Assembly (NCBI GenBank): GCA_035316325.1
Contig: DATHJB010000216.1
Location: 48,531 to 112,530, forward strand
Length of the DNA stretch: 64,000 nucleotides
Direction: 5' to 3'
Source: Acidimicrobiales bacterium
GTDB taxonomy: Bacteria > Actinomycetota > Acidimicrobiia > Acidimicrobiales > VFJN01
A program made the translations under genes and the position numbers. This document shows positions 7,749-18,500 of this stretch, one piece after another (the stretch's first letter is position 1; the number at the start of each line of letters is the position of its first letter). Under the pieces are notes generated by a model that had not been told where the DNA came from, did not search any database, and saw only the letters and a list, made by a program, of their open reading frames with translations.

Positions 7749-8674
7749 GGGCGCCAGGGTGTCGGCGGCGCGGGGACCCGGCCCAGCGCACTGACGACGT
7801 CGGCGAAGCGCTCGCCGTGCGTCTCCCAGTCGGCGCGGGCGGCGTCGATCTCGTCGTGCGTACGGGCGACGAAGTTCCACCACATCGAGATCGGCGACTC
7901 GAACGGCACCCCGCCGAGCAGCAGCGCCCGGGCCGGCTCGCGGGCGGTGAGCGCCAGCTCGTCACGGGCCTCGCCCAGGTAGGCGAGGTTCCCGGGCTCG
8001 ACGACCGTGCCGTCGACGGCGACGCTGCCGTCGAGCACGATCAGGGCGTGCTCGAACGTGGGCTCCAGCGGGACGACGGCCGTTCCGGCCCGGAGCGCCA
8101 GGTCGAGGCCGATGCCGTCGGTGTCGTGGCGGGCGGGGGAGCGGGTGCCGTCGACGCTGCCCACCAGCACGGTCCCGATCGCCGTGCCCAGGTCGACCCG
8201 GGGCAGCTCCGGGTGGTGCTCGAAGGCCGGCGGGTCGTGGCGGGTGCGCTCGGGCTGGGCGACCCAGAGCTGGATGCCGTGGAGGTCGCCGTGGTAGCGG
8301 CCCGTCGCCTCCTCGGCGTGGGCGACGCCGTGGCCGGCGGTCATGAGGTTCAGCTGGCCGGGGCGTATCTCCTGCTCGGAGCCGATGCTGTCGTGGTGGA
8401 GCAGCTCGCCGGCGACCAGCCACGTCACGGTCTGGAGGCCGACGTGCGGGTGGGGGCCGATGTCGACGCCGAGGTCGGTGGCGACGGGGCCCACGTGGTC
8501 GGCGAAGCACCAGGCCCCGACGGTGCGGCGGTTCCGCCGGGGGAGGGCGCGGCGCACCTGCAGGGCGCCGACCTGCGACACTCGGCTGGGCGTGACCTCC
8601 AGCGTGGGGTGGGTGACGTCGTCGACGGGTGCCGGCTCGGCGGTGACGTCCTCGGTGCGCACGGGACCACTCAT
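7742..8674 (-). CDS. Pirin family protein (bicupin)
   Basis: A 310-residue bicupin of normal family length. The N-terminal cupin has the pirin metal-binding pattern: GPHPHVGLQTVTWL supplies two His, HHDS a third region, and GHGVAHAEE the last His/Glu. The C-terminal cupin (about residues 190-290) ends with G-V-P-F-x-x-P-I-S-M-W-W-N-F-V, a hallmark of pirin C-termini. Family members bind Fe(II) and some have quercetin 2,3-dioxygenase activity, but the physiological role in bacteria is usually unknown. It is divergent from the Lhr helicase; a GAGAAA/TTTCTC inverted repeat lies just upstream. Confidence 0.88.
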   Translation of the reverse strand: MSGPVRTEDVTAEPAPVDDVTHPTLEVTPSRVSQVGALQVRRALPRRNRRTVGAWCFADHVGPVATDLGVDIGPHPHVGLQTVTWLVAGELLHHDSIGSEQEIRPGQLNLMTAGHGVAHAEEATGRYHGDLHGIQLWVAQPERTRHDPPAFEHHPELPRVDLGTAIGTVLVGSVDGTRSPARHDTDGIGLDLALRAGTAVVPLEPTFEHALIVLDGSVAVDGTVVEPGNLAYLGEARDELALTAREPARALLLGGVPFESPISMWWNFVARTHDEIDAARADWETHGERFADVVSALGRVPAPPTPWRPA

Positions 8675-8677
8675 GGC

Positions 8678-8699
8678 GAGAAATTCTGCCGTGTTTCTC
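8678..8699. promoter_or_regulatory. Small inverted repeat in pirin/Lhr intergenic region
   Basis: GAGAAA (8678-8683) and TTTCTC (8694-8699) form 6-bp arms around a 10-nt spacer, 4 bp upstream of the pirin start and about 40 bp upstream of the Lhr start. The size suits an operator, but there is no other support. Confidence 0.3.
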
Positions 8700-8745
8700 C
8701 CGGATCCGGGCTTGACTGTGACACCCCCCTCTCAGAATGGGGTCC

Positions 8746-11700
8746 ATGAGCGTGCAGCAGATCCAACTCCCCACCGAACCGACGCCGGGCAGTGCGCTCC
8801 GGTACCCCGTCCTCGGGGCCTTCCACCCGGCGGTGGCGGAGTGGTTCCTGCGCCGCTTCCCCGAGGGGCCCACACCACCGCAGACGGCGGGTTGGCCACT
8901 CATCGCCGCCGGTCACGACACGTTGATAGCGGCGCCTACCGGCTCCGGGAAGACGCTGGCCGGCTTCCTGGTGTCGATCGACGCTCTGTACAAGGCCCAC
9001 GCCGCGGGGGTCGACGTACGGGAGCGGGCGAGCGTGGTGTACGTGTCGCCGCTCAAGGCGCTGGCGGTCGACATCGCCGAGAACCTCCAGCGGCCGTTGG
9101 CCGAGATCGCCCAGGTGGCGGTCGAGCTGGGCCTGAGCCCCCCGGCCCTCGAGGTGGGGGTCCGCACCGGCGACACCACCAGCTGGGAGCGCACGCGCAT
9201 GGTGCGGCGACCGCCGAGCTTCGTCGTCACCACGCCCGAGTCGCTGTACCTGTTGCTCACCAGCGAACGGGGGCGCGACGCTCTGCGCACCGTCGAGACG
9301 GTGATCGTCGACGAGATCCACGCCGTGGCGCGCGACAAGCGGGGTGCGCACCTCGCCCTCAGCCTCGAACGCCTGGAGGCGCTGTGCGAGCGGCGCCCCA
9401 CCCGGATCGGGCTGTCGGCCACCCAGCGCCCGGTCGAGACGGTGGGCCGGCTGCTGGTGGGCGACCGGCCGCTGCCCGAGATCGTCGACGTCGGCCATCG
9501 GCGGGCGCTCGACGTCTCGCTGGAGCTGCCCGACGGCGAGATGGAGGCCGTCGTCTCGGCGGAGCAGATGTCCGACGTCCTGGCCGCCATCGCCCGGCAC
9601 GTCGGTGAGCACCGCACCACGCTGGTGTTCGTGAACACCCGCCGCCTGGCCGAGCGGGTGGCGCACGACCTGGGTGAGCGCTTGGGCGACGACGTGGTGG
9701 CCGCGCACCACGGCAGCCTGTCGAAGGAACGGCGTCATCGGGTGGAGACCCGCCTGCGAGCGGGTGATCTCAAGGCCCTGGTGGCCACGGCGTCGCTGGA
9801 GCTCGGCATCGACATCGGGCCCGTCGAGCTGGTGTGCCAGATCGGGTCCCCCCGTAGCATCGCCACGTTCCTGCAGCGGCTGGGTCGGTCGAACCACACC
9901 CGGTCGGGCACGCCCAAGGGGGTGCTCTACCCGCTGACCCGCGACGAGCTGGTGGAGTGCGCCGCGCTGCTGGCGGCCGTGCGGGCCGGGCGGCTCGACG
10001 CCATCGAGCTGCCGCACCTGCCGCTCGACATCGCCGCCCAGCACGTGGTGGCCGAGGTGGCGGCGCAGGAGTGGCGCACCGACGACCTCTACGAGCTGGT
10101 CCGTCGGGCGGCGCCGTACAACGCCCTCACCCGCGCGCAGTTCGACGAGGTGGTCACGCTGGTCGCCGACGGCATCGAGACGGGGCGGGGTCGGCGCGGC
10201 GCCTACCTCTACCACGACGCCATCAACGGCGAGGTGCGGGGGCGGCCGGGTGCCCGCATCGCGGCCGCCACGTCGGGTGGGGCGATCCCCGAGACCGGCG
10301 ACTACAAGGTGGTCGCCGAGCCCGACGAGACGCATGTCGGCACGGTCAACGAAGACTGGGCCGTCGAGTCGATGGCGGGCGACATCTTCCTGCTCGGCAC
10401 CCACTCGTGGCAGATCCGCAAGGTCGAGCCGGGTGTGGTGCGGGTGCACGACGCCGGCGACACCCCGCCCACGATCCCGTTCTGGCTGGGCGAGGCGCCG
10501 GCCCGCACGGTGGAGCTGTCCGAGGAGGTGTCGGCCCTCCGGCAGCTGGTCGACCGCCACCTCGCGGCGGCCGACCCCGACGGCGCCCGGCAGTGGCTGG
10601 TCACCGAGGTCGGGCTGCCGGCCGACGCCGCCACGATGATCGTCGACTACATCGCCGCCGGCCGGGCAGCGCTGGGCGCCACCCCCACCCAGCAGCGCCT
10701 GGTGTTCGAGCGCTTCTTCGACGACACCGGCGGCATGCAGCTGGTGATCCACTCGCCCTTCGGCGGCCGCATCAACCGGGGCCTGGGGTTGGCCCTGCGC
10801 AAGAAGTTCTGCCGCACCTTCAACTTCGAGCTGCAGGCCGCCGCCACCGACGACGCCGTCATCCTGTCGCTGGGCCCGCACCACAGCTTCCCGCTCGACG
10901 AGGTGCCGCGGTACGTCCACAGCCGCACGGTGCGCGACACGCTGGAGCACGCGATCCTCGACTCGCCCATGTTCCAGGCCCGCTGGCGCTGGAACCTGAA
11001 CCGGTCGCTGATGGTGCTGCGCTTCCGCTCCGGTCGGAAGAACCCGCCGCCCATCCAGCGGATGGAGTCCGACGACCTGCTGGCCGCGGTGTTCCCCCAG
11101 GCCGCCGCCTGCCAGGAGAACGTGACCGGGCCCATCGAGATCCCCGACCACCTGCTGGTGCGCCAGACGGTGGAGGACACGCTGCACGAGGCGCTCGACG
11201 TCGACGGGCTGAAGGCGCTGCTGGAGCGGATCGAGGCCGGCGAGGTCGAGGTCCACTGCGCCGACACCACCGAGCCGTCGGTGCTGGCCCACGAGATCAT
11301 CACGGCCCGGCCCTACGCCTTCCTCGACGACGAGGAGCTGCAGAACCGGCGTACCAACGCCGTCACGCTGCGGCGGGGCCTGGCGGTGGAGCTGGGCACG
11401 ATCGGCGCTCTCGACCCCGAGGCCGTCGCCCAGGTGCACAGTGAGATCGTCCCGGTGCCCACCTCCGCCGACGACCTCCACGACCTGCTGGCCGGGCTGG
11501 TGGCGACGCAGCGGCGCCCCGACTGGGAACCGCTGTTCGCCGAGCTGGCGGCCCGGGGCCGGGCGCAGGTCGTCCCGCGCGACGGCACCGAGCTGTGGTG
11601 CACCACCGAGGCCCGCGACGACGTGCGGCAGGCGCTCGACGAGGGCGACGACGACGCCGTCACCCGGATGCTGCGAGGCCATCTGGAGATCGCCGGCATC

Positions 11701-13047
11701 ACCACGGCCGCCCGCCTGGGGGAGCAGACCACCCTGCCACCGGGCCGGGTCGCCTGGGGCCTCGCCGCCCTCGAACAGCAGGGCATCGCCCTCCAAGGTC
11801 GCTACACCGCCTCGGGTGGGGCCGGCGAGGTCGGTGCGACCGGCGAGGTCGAGTGGGTCGCCCGGCGGTTGCTGGCCCGGATGCACTCCTACTCCCGGCG
11901 GTCGCGGCGCACCTCGGTGCAGGCGGCCACCGCGCAGGACTTCATGCGGTTCCTGCTGCGCTGGCAGCACGTCGCCCCGGGCACCCAGCTCGGCGGCGAG
12001 CAGGGCCTGCTGACGGTGTTGGAGCAGCTCCAGGGCTACGAGAGCCCGGCCGTCGCCTGGGAGCCCGAGCTGCTCACCCGGCGGCTCCGCCACTACGACG
12101 CTCGCTGGCTCGACCGTCTGTGCCACGACGGCGAGGTGGCGTGGCTGCGGCTCACGCCCCGGCCCAGCGACGACGACGGCCCCTCCACCACCATGGCGCC
12201 GTCGAAGGCCACACCGATCTCGCTGGTCCTCCGCAACGACCTGCCGTGGCTGCTTCCGGGCACCCGAGGGGCCCTCGCCACGGTCCCGCCATCGATCGGG
12301 GCCACGGCCGAGGTGCTCGACGTGCTCCGCACCCGGGGCGCCTCCTTCGCCGGCGAGCTGGCCACCGCCACTCGTCGACTGGCCGACGACGTCGAGCGGG
12401 CCCTGTGGGACGGCATGGCCCGGGGCCTGATCATGTGCGACGGGTTCGGGGCCATCCGGTCCCGGGTCATGCCGGAGCGGCCGGCGAGTCGCAGCGCCCG
12501 GCCGGCGCGGCTCTCACGGCTGGGGCGTTCGGTGCGACCGACGGCCGGCTCCGCGGGGCGCTGGTCGCTGGTCCCGGCCGTCGACCTCGACGCCGATGCC
12601 GATGCCGACGCCGAGCTCGACCGGCACGAGCTCGCCGAGGCCGTCGCCGAGCAGCTGCTGCAGCGTTGGGGCGTGGTGTTCCGCCACCTGGTGGCGCAGG
12701 ACAGCGTCCGCCTGCCCTGGCGGGAGATCCAGTGGGCGCTGCGCCGCCTGGAGGACCGGGGGCTCGTCCGGGGCGGCCGGTTCGTCGCCGGCTTCAACGG
12801 GGAGCAGTACGCCCTGCCCGAGGCGGCCGAGCAGCTCGACCACGTCCGCAAGCTGCCCCGAACGGGCGAACGGGTGGTGCTCAACGCCACCGACCCACTC
12901 AACCTCGTGGGCGTCGTCGTGCCGGGCGACACCGTCACCGCCGTCCGCACCAACCAGGTCGTCTACGTCGACGGCGCCGTTCCCGCCGCCACCACGGAGC
13001 CGATCCCGGAGACCGAGACCGAGGCGCTGGCCTCGGTCGGTCGGTGA
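8746..13047 (+). CDS. lhr: Lhr-family ATP-dependent helicase (large helicase-related protein)
   Basis: A superfamily 2 DNA helicase of about 1433 residues, the usual size of bacterial Lhr. The helicase core occupies roughly residues 45-430, with motif I APTGSGKT at about 63-70, motif II DEIH at about 188, motif III LSATQ, and motif VI QRLGRSNH. A winged-helix and beta-barrel region follows, then a C-terminal extension (about 870-1430) typical of Lhr proteins. Lhr translocates 3' to 5' and unwinds DNA and RNA-DNA hybrids in DNA repair. The ATG at 8746 was preferred, although an in-frame ATG three codons upstream (8737) is equally possible. Stop and the convergent kinase stop are separated by one base. 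Confidence 0.93.
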   Translation: MSVQQIQLPTEPTPGSALRYPVLGAFHPAVAEWFLRRFPEGPTPPQTAGWPLIAAGHDTLIAAPTGSGKTLAGFLVSIDALYKAHAAGVDVRERASVVYVSPLKALAVDIAENLQRPLAEIAQVAVELGLSPPALEVGVRTGDTTSWERTRMVRRPPSFVVTTPESLYLLLTSERGRDALRTVETVIVDEIHAVARDKRGAHLALSLERLEALCERRPTRIGLSATQRPVETVGRLLVGDRPLPEIVDVGHRRALDVSLELPDGEMEAVVSAEQMSDVLAAIARHVGEHRTTLVFVNTRRLAERVAHDLGERLGDDVVAAHHGSLSKERRHRVETRLRAGDLKALVATASLELGIDIGPVELVCQIGSPRSIATFLQRLGRSNHTRSGTPKGVLYPLTRDELVECAALLAAVRAGRLDAIELPHLPLDIAAQHVVAEVAAQEWRTDDLYELVRRAAPYNALTRAQFDEVVTLVADGIETGRGRRGAYLYHDAINGEVRGRPGARIAAATSGGAIPETGDYKVVAEPDETHVGTVNEDWAVESMAGDIFLLGTHSWQIRKVEPGVVRVHDAGDTPPTIPFWLGEAPARTVELSEEVSALRQLVDRHLAAADPDGARQWLVTEVGLPADAATMIVDYIAAGRAALGATPTQQRLVFERFFDDTGGMQLVIHSPFGGRINRGLGLALRKKFCRTFNFELQAAATDDAVILSLGPHHSFPLDEVPRYVHSRTVRDTLEHAILDSPMFQARWRWNLNRSLMVLRFRSGRKNPPPIQRMESDDLLAAVFPQAAACQENVTGPIEIPDHLLVRQTVEDTLHEALDVDGLKALLERIEAGEVEVHCADTTEPSVLAHEIITARPYAFLDDEELQNRRTNAVTLRRGLAVELGTIGALDPEAVAQVHSEIVPVPTSADDLHDLLAGLVATQRRPDWEPLFAELAARGRAQVVPRDGTELWCTTEARDDVRQALDEGDDDAVTRMLRGHLEIAGITTAARLGEQTTLPPGRVAWGLAALEQQGIALQGRYTASGGAGEVGATGEVEWVARRLLARMHSYSRRSRRTSVQAATAQDFMRFLLRWQHVAPGTQLGGEQGLLTVLEQLQGYESPAVAWEPELLTRRLRHYDARWLDRLCHDGEVAWLRLTPRPSDDDGPSTTMAPSKATPISLVLRNDLPWLLPGTRGALATVPPSIGATAEVLDVLRTRGASFAGELATATRRLADDVERALWDGMARGLIMCDGFGAIRSRVMPERPASRSARPARLSRLGRSVRPTAGSAGRWSLVPAVDLDADADADAELDRHELAEAVAEQLLQRWGVVFRHLVAQDSVRLPWREIQWALRRLEDRGLVRGGRFVAGFNGEQYALPEAAEQLDHVRKLPRTGERVVLNATDPLNLVGVVVPGDTVTAVRTNQVVYVDGAVPAATTEPIPETETEALASVGR

Positions 13048-13048
13048 T

Positions 13049-14215
13049 TCAGGAGACGAGCAGCAGCACCAGGAGGATGAGCACGGCCGTTCCGAGGATG
13101 GCGGCCAGGATCACGACGTTGCCGACGAGCGACTGGATGAGCAGTCCGGCGATGCCCAGGCTGACGCCGATCAGGGCGAGGATCGCACCGAGGTGCACCC
13201 GGTCGCCCCGGGGCTCTGAGGTCGACGGGCGGGAGGTTGCCCGTCCCTGGCCCGACCGTCGATCGGGCACCTGGCGCGGCTGGCGCAACGTCGGCTGCGG
13301 CCCGGCCGCCGGGGTCGTCGTCACACCCGCGGCGGGCAGCGTCGCCGGGACGTCGGGCACGTCCGGCAGCTCGGGTGCCTCGCCCTGAGCGCTGGTAGTT
13401 GCGCTGTCGGGTTGGCGGAGCCAGGTGAGGAGCTCCTCCGCGGTGTGGGTGCCGTCCGCGCCGATCAGGGCGGCGACGTAGCCGCGCCACCTCGGGTCGA
13501 GACGCGGCGAGATCGTCGGCGGCATGTCGAGGATCAGCTTCACGTACTCGCTGTCGGTCATCTCCGGCGAACGCGGGTGGAGCCGTTCGCCGCACAGGGC
13601 CTCGTGGATGGTGACGCCGAGGGCGTAGAGGTCGGCGGCCTGGTCCTGGCGGCCCCGGTGCGCGGCCGGCGACATGTACGGGAACGTCCCCACCACCGCC
13701 GTGCGCGGGTGTGACTCGCCGGCCGGGATCAGCCGGGCCGTGCCGAAGTCGCACAGCTTCCACACCCCCGAGCTGTGCCGCAGGATGTTCGCCGGCTTCA
13801 CGTCACGGTGCACGCAGCCGCTGGCGTGGGCGGCGGCCAGGGCACTGAGCATCCCGTCGAGCAGCTCCCGCGCCTCGTCGGACGACAGCCGGTGGTCGTC
13901 GCGCCGGTCCAGCTCGTCGGCCAGCGACCGCTCGCACAGCTCGGTGGCGATCCAGGCGTAGTCGTCGTAGCGGCCCCCGTCGCCCACGATGTCGGCGTCG
14001 TAGAACCGCACGATGTTGGGGTGCGACAGGTCCTCCAACCGGCTGATCTCGTGACGCCAGCCCGCGAACGCCTGCTCGTCGGCGATCGGCACCAGCTTCA
14101 GCGCCCGGAACAGGTCGACGTGCCGGCGTCGCGCCTTCCACACCTCGCCGAACCCGCCCGATCCGAGCCGCTCCTCGAGGATCCAGCCCGCCACGACCCG
14201 GTTGGTGGCGTCCAT
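13049..14215 (-). CDS. Membrane-anchored serine/threonine protein kinase
   Basis: A 388-residue Hanks-type kinase. The P-loop GSGGFGEV is at residues 18-25 and the invariant Lys at about 40 (ALKLV). The catalytic loop [10 protein letters not shown] starts at 136, DFG is at 156-158, and GTFPYMSP forms the P+1 region. After the kinase domain (to about residue 270) comes a Pro/Thr/Ala-rich linker, then two hydrophobic segments at the C-terminus (about 338-358 and 363-387). The kinase therefore faces the cytoplasm with no extracellular PASTA repeats. P-S-P-A replaces the common APE-type ending (AHRG region), a mild divergence. No dedicated phosphatase is nearby. Confidence 0.9.
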   Translation of the reverse strand: MDATNRVVAGWILEERLGSGGFGEVWKARRRHVDLFRALKLVPIADEQAFAGWRHEISRLEDLSHPNIVRFYDADIVGDGGRYDDYAWIATELCERSLADELDRRDDHRLSSDEARELLDGMLSALAAAHASGCVHRDVKPANILRHSSGVWKLCDFGTARLIPAGESHPRTAVVGTFPYMSPAAHRGRQDQAADLYALGVTIHEALCGERLHPRSPEMTDSEYVKLILDMPPTISPRLDPRWRGYVAALIGADGTHTAEELLTWLRQPDSATTSAQGEAPELPDVPDVPATLPAAGVTTTPAAGPQPTLRQPRQVPDRRSGQGRATSRPSTSEPRGDRVHLGAILALIGVSLGIAGLLIQSLVGNVVILAAILGTAVLILLVLLLVS

Positions 14216-14262
14216 CTCGTCATCGACGCTACCGCCTGGCCCCGGTCGGCGAGACTGCGGGG

Positions 14263-14691
14263 GTGACCAGCCGACCGGTGTCGCCGTTCCACCTCGCCTT
14301 CACCGTCGACGACCTGGCCCGGGCCCGGGAGTTCTACGGCGGGGTGCTGGGCTGCCCGGAGGGGCGGTCGAGCGAGCTGTGGGTCGACTTCGACCTGTTC
14401 GGGCACCAGATCGTGGCGCACCTGGCACCGGTCACGGCCCGGCACCACAACCCCGTCGACGGCCACGACGTGCCGGTGCCGCACTTCGGGGTCGTCCTGC
14501 CCTGGGACGAGTTCCACCCCTTCGCCGAGCGGCTGCGGGCGGCGGGGGTCGACTTCGTGATCGAGCCGACGGTCCGGTTCGCCGGGCAGCCGGGCGAGCA
14601 GGCCACGATGTTCTTCCTCGACCCCGCGGGCAACGCCCTCGAGTTCAAGTCCTTCCGCGACCTCGACGCCCTCTTCGCCACCCAGGGCTAG
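14263..14691 (+). CDS. VOC family (glyoxalase/dioxygenase-fold) protein
   Basis: A 142-residue single-chain VOC protein. It begins with the classic [23 protein letters not shown], placing a metal-ligand His at about residue 10. It ends with [15 protein letters not shown], where Glu is the second conserved ligand. The GxGQ/E-type pattern and its length suit a small-molecule dioxygenase, isomerase or resistance-type VOC protein; the substrate is not predictable. The GTG start is set by the family N-terminus. The stop overlaps the stop of the convergent thioesterase-like gene. Confidence 0.85.
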   Translation: MTSRPVSPFHLAFTVDDLARAREFYGGVLGCPEGRSSELWVDFDLFGHQIVAHLAPVTARHHNPVDGHDVPVPHFGVVLPWDEFHPFAERLRAAGVDFVIEPTVRFAGQPGEQATMFFLDPAGNALEFKSFRDLDALFATQG

Positions 14692-15440
14692 CTCTGACCC
14701 GAGCGGAACTGGGACTGTTGGTGCTCGTCGAGCTTGATCCAGGTGGCGCGGGACTCGGCGAGGACCTCGCCGGTGTCGTCCCACACCGCCGAACCGGCCA
14801 GGCGCTTGCGGCCCTCGGCGGAGATGCCCCAGGCGCCGACCACCAGGCGGTCGCCCACCCGGGGACGTCGCCGCACGACCGCGGTCATCCGGCCCATCAC
14901 GTGGGGCGGTACCGGCGGGTCCTCGTGGTACCAGACCAGGCCGGTCGGGCAGTCGAGCGCCGACCACAGGAAGATCGGCTCGACCAGGCCGTCGGCGTCG
15001 GCCAGCGACGGGTCCGGTGACCACGGCCAGGCCGTGCGGTCCGTGCCGGACCACCCCGGGAAGAGCCGCAGGCCGTCGCCGGGCGCCCGGTGCGGTCCGC
15101 AGGCGAAGCAGCCCGGGAACCAGTGCTGCGCCCCGTAGCGGTCGACGTCGAACGTCGCCGCCAGCTTCTCCGCCTCTTCCCAGCTGACCGGTTCGGGAGA
15201 GGTGCCGTCGTCGAGGTCGGGCGCGACCACTGCCTCGGCGACCAGGTGCTCGCCGTCGAGCAAGGTGACCCGGTCGGGCTCGGGTGACAGCTGCAACGGG
15301 CGGTCGATCGGGGGCGGGCGGCGGAGGGTCACCTGGACGGCGTCGGGGCCCAAGGACGCGGCGACCAGGCCGCAGGCGTAGCCGCCGTGGCCCGAGTCGG
15401 GCGGCCCGACGAAGCGCCGGGAGATCGTCACGTTCTCCAC
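14688..15440 (-). CDS. Hotdog-fold thioesterase-like protein
   Basis: A 250-residue protein starting at GTG 15440 ([24 protein letters not shown]). The N-terminal half has the R-F-x-G-P-P-x-x-x-x-G-G-Y pattern seen in acyl-CoA thioesterase/acyl-ACP hotdog proteins. The middle has a CFACGP motif followed by GLRLFPG, and the C-terminus has another hotdog-like segment ([22 protein letters not shown]). I infer a double-hotdog acyl-CoA-binding or thioesterase role; catalytic residues cannot be assigned with certainty. It is divergent from the alpha-mannosidase, whose coding strand gives a long antisense open frame fused to this one, so the true start must be near 15440. Confidence 0.7.
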   Translation of the reverse strand: MENVTISRRFVGPPDSGHGGYACGLVAASLGPDAVQVTLRRPPPIDRPLQLSPEPDRVTLLDGEHLVAEAVVAPDLDDGTSPEPVSWEEAEKLAATFDVDRYGAQHWFPGCFACGPHRAPGDGLRLFPGWSGTDRTAWPWSPDPSLADADGLVEPIFLWSALDCPTGLVWYHEDPPVPPHVMGRMTAVVRRRPRVGDRLVVGAWGISAEGRKRLAGSAVWDDTGEVLAESRATWIKLDEHQQSQFRSGQS

Positions 15441-15599
15441 CGGAGGGGATACTAAGAGCCGAGCCGACAGGCGAGGCGTGGCCCGAGCGGCCCGGCGCCG
15501 GAGGCGCCAGGAGCGGGAAGATGGCGCATGGTTCGACCTCTCGGCCGCGAAGCGCCGAGGACTCGCAGACGTGACCTGTTCCGCGCAACTCTTGCACCC

Positions 15600-18500
15600 G
15601 TGATCGAGGACCAGAAGACCCTCCGCGACCATGTCGAGGCGCTGCTCAAGGAGGTCGTCCGGCCCGCGGTCCACCCCGCCACCGAGCCGCTCGACGTCAC
15701 CGCCCTCCACCTCCACGGCGAGCCGGTGCCCTACGCCGAGGCGACCCAGCAGGACTTCGAGCCCTTCACCGTCGGCGACATGTGGGGCTCCCCCTGGGAC
15801 ACCACGTGGTTCCGCCTCCGGGGCCAGGTGCCGGACGATTGGGCCGGCCGGGAGGTCGTCGCCCGGGTCGAGCTGGGCGGCGCCGGCACCACGATGGTGT
15901 CGTTCACCGCCGAGGGGCTGGTCTACGTCGACGGCGTCGCCACCCAGGGCCTCCACCACGAGCACACGAACGTCCGGATCGCCCGCCAGGCAACCGGGAG
16001 CGACCCCGTCGACCTCTACGTCGAGGCCGCGGCGAACCCCGTGCCGCCGTTCCACAGCAAGGACTGGCCCCTGCTGCGGGCCGAGCCCGACGGCCGCCCG
16101 ATGTACCAGCTCCGCCGGGCCGAGCTGGCCGTGCTCGACACCGAGGTCGAGGCCCTCGCCTTCGACATGCACGTGCTCCTCCAGCTCTACGACGCGACCA
16201 CCCAGCAGCCCCGCCACAACCAGCTGCTCGACGCCCTCCACGAGGCCGCCACGAGCATCGACCGGGACGACGTCGCCGGCACCGCCAAGGCCGCCCGCGC
16301 CGCCCTCGCCCCGGCGCTGGCCCGCCCGGCCACCGTCGACCACGTGGTCACGGCCATCGGCCACGCCCACATCGACACCGCCTGGCTGTGGCCCGCCCGG
16401 GAGACCCGCCGCAAGTGCGCCCGCAGCTTCGCCAACCAGCTCCGCCTCATGGAGGACTACCCCGAGCACCGCTTCGCCTGCAGCCAGGCCCAGCAGTACG
16501 CCTGGCTGCAGGAGGACCACCCCCACCTCTGGGAGCAGATCAAGGCCCGGGCCACCAGCGGCGAGTGGGAGCCGGTGGGTGGCATGTGGGTGGAGCCCGA
16601 CACGAACGTCCCCTCGGGCGAGTCGCTGGTCCGCCAGGTGGTCTACGGCAAGCGGTTCTTCCTCGACGAGCTGGGCGTCGAGACCCACGAGCTGTGGATC
16701 CCCGACGTGTTCGGCTACAGCGCCGCCCTCCCGCAGATCGCCCGGCAGGCCGGCATCACCGCGCTCGTCACCCAGAAGCTGTCGTGGAACACCACCAACC
16801 GCTTCCCCCACAGCACGTTCGTGTGGGAGGGCACCGACGGCAGCCGGATCGTCACCCACTTCCCCCCGGCCGATACCTACAACGGCTCGTTCCGGGTGCG
16901 CGAGCTGGCCGGCAGCATGGGCCGCTACGCCGACCACGGCCGCTTCGACCAGTCGCTCTACCCCTTCGGCTACGGCGACGGCGGTGGGGGGCCGAGCCGC
17001 CGCATGCTGGAGCAGGCCCGCCGGATGGCCGACCTGGAGGGGCTGCCGCGGGTGGAGATCGGCAACGTCGCCCCGTTCCTGGCTGCGGCCGAGGAGGCCG
17101 CGGACCAGGGAAGGCTCGACGTGTGGGTCGGCGAGCTGTACCTGGAGTACCACCGGGGCACCTACACCACCCACGCCGACGTGAAGTCGGGCAACCGGAG
17201 GGCCGAGGAGGCGCTGCGGGCGGCCGAGCTGTGGTCGGCGGCGGCCTGCGTGGCGGCGGGCGACTGGAGCACCTACCCGGCCGCCGAGCTGGAGGACGCC
17301 TGGAAGCTGGTGCTGCTCAACCAGTTCCACGACATCATCCCGGGCTCGTCGATCAACTGGGTGTACGACGACGCCCGCCGCGACCTGGCCTCGGCCCGGG
17401 CGACGGCCGACGAGGCGATCGCGGCCGCCCGGTCCCGCCTGGCCACCGGCGACGGCTCCACGGTGTTCAACCCCGCGGGCCACGACCGCACCGAGGTGGT
17501 GGAGCTGCCCGACGGCACCCTCGGCGCCGTCTCCGCGCCCGCGTGTGGCTGGGCCCCCGCGACGACGGTCGACCTCGGCGACACCGTCCTCGTCGACGCC
17601 GCCACCCGCACCCTGGAGAACGGCCTCCTGCGGATCACCTGGGACGCCGACGGCCTGCTCACCTCGGTCCACGACAAGGAGGCCGACCGCGAGGTGCTGG
17701 CCCCGGGGACGAGGGGCAACCTCCTCCAGCTCCACGACGACCACCCCAACGCCTACGACGCCTGGGACGTCGACGTCACCTACCTCGACACGGGGGTCGA
17801 CCTCACCGACCTCGCCGAGATCGAGGTGGTGCAGGTGAGCCCGCTGCGGGCCGAGGTGCGCACGGTCCGCCGCTTCGGGGACTCCACGGTGCACCAGGCC
17901 ATGCGGCTCGACGCCGGTTCCCGCCGCCTCGAGTTCCACACCGAGATCGACTGGCACGAGCGCCACAAGTTCCTCAAGGCGGCGTTCCCGGTGGCGATCC
18001 GCTCGCCCCGCGCCACCTTCGAGATCCAGCACGGCACCATCGAGCGGCCGACCGTCCGCAACACCAGCTGGGACGCGGCCCGCTTCGAGGTGTGCTCCCA
18101 GCGCTGGGCCCACCTCGGCGAGACCGGCTACGGCGTCGCCCTGCTGAACGACGGCAAGTACGGCTACGACGTGCGGGGCGACGTGCTGCGCCTGTCGCTC
18201 CTGCGGGCCCCGACCTGGCCCGACCCCGAGGCCGACCGGGGGGAGCACCGCTTCGCCTACGCCCTCCTACCCCACGTTGGGACGATCCTCGACGGCCGCG
18301 TCGCCGCCGAGGCCGAGGCCTTCAACCTGCCCCTGCAGCTGGTACCAGGCACCGCGCCTGCGGGATCGTTCGTCCGCGTCGACCGCCCCGGCGTGAGCAT
18401 CGAGGCGGTGAAGAAGGCCGACCGGAGCGACTTCCTCGTCGTCCGCCTGTGCGAGGTCGCGGGCGCCCGTGGCCCCGTCACGCTCACCGTCGCCACGCCC

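Noticed and set aside
8671..12126. A 1151-codon minus-strand open frame opposite lhr
   Set aside because: Antisense artefact of the helicase; no motif and typical shadow composition.
14688..18248. A 1186-codon minus-strand open frame across the alpha-mannosidase
   Set aside because: Only the part up to 15440 has protein-like composition; the rest is the antisense of the GH38 gene in a GC-rich genome.
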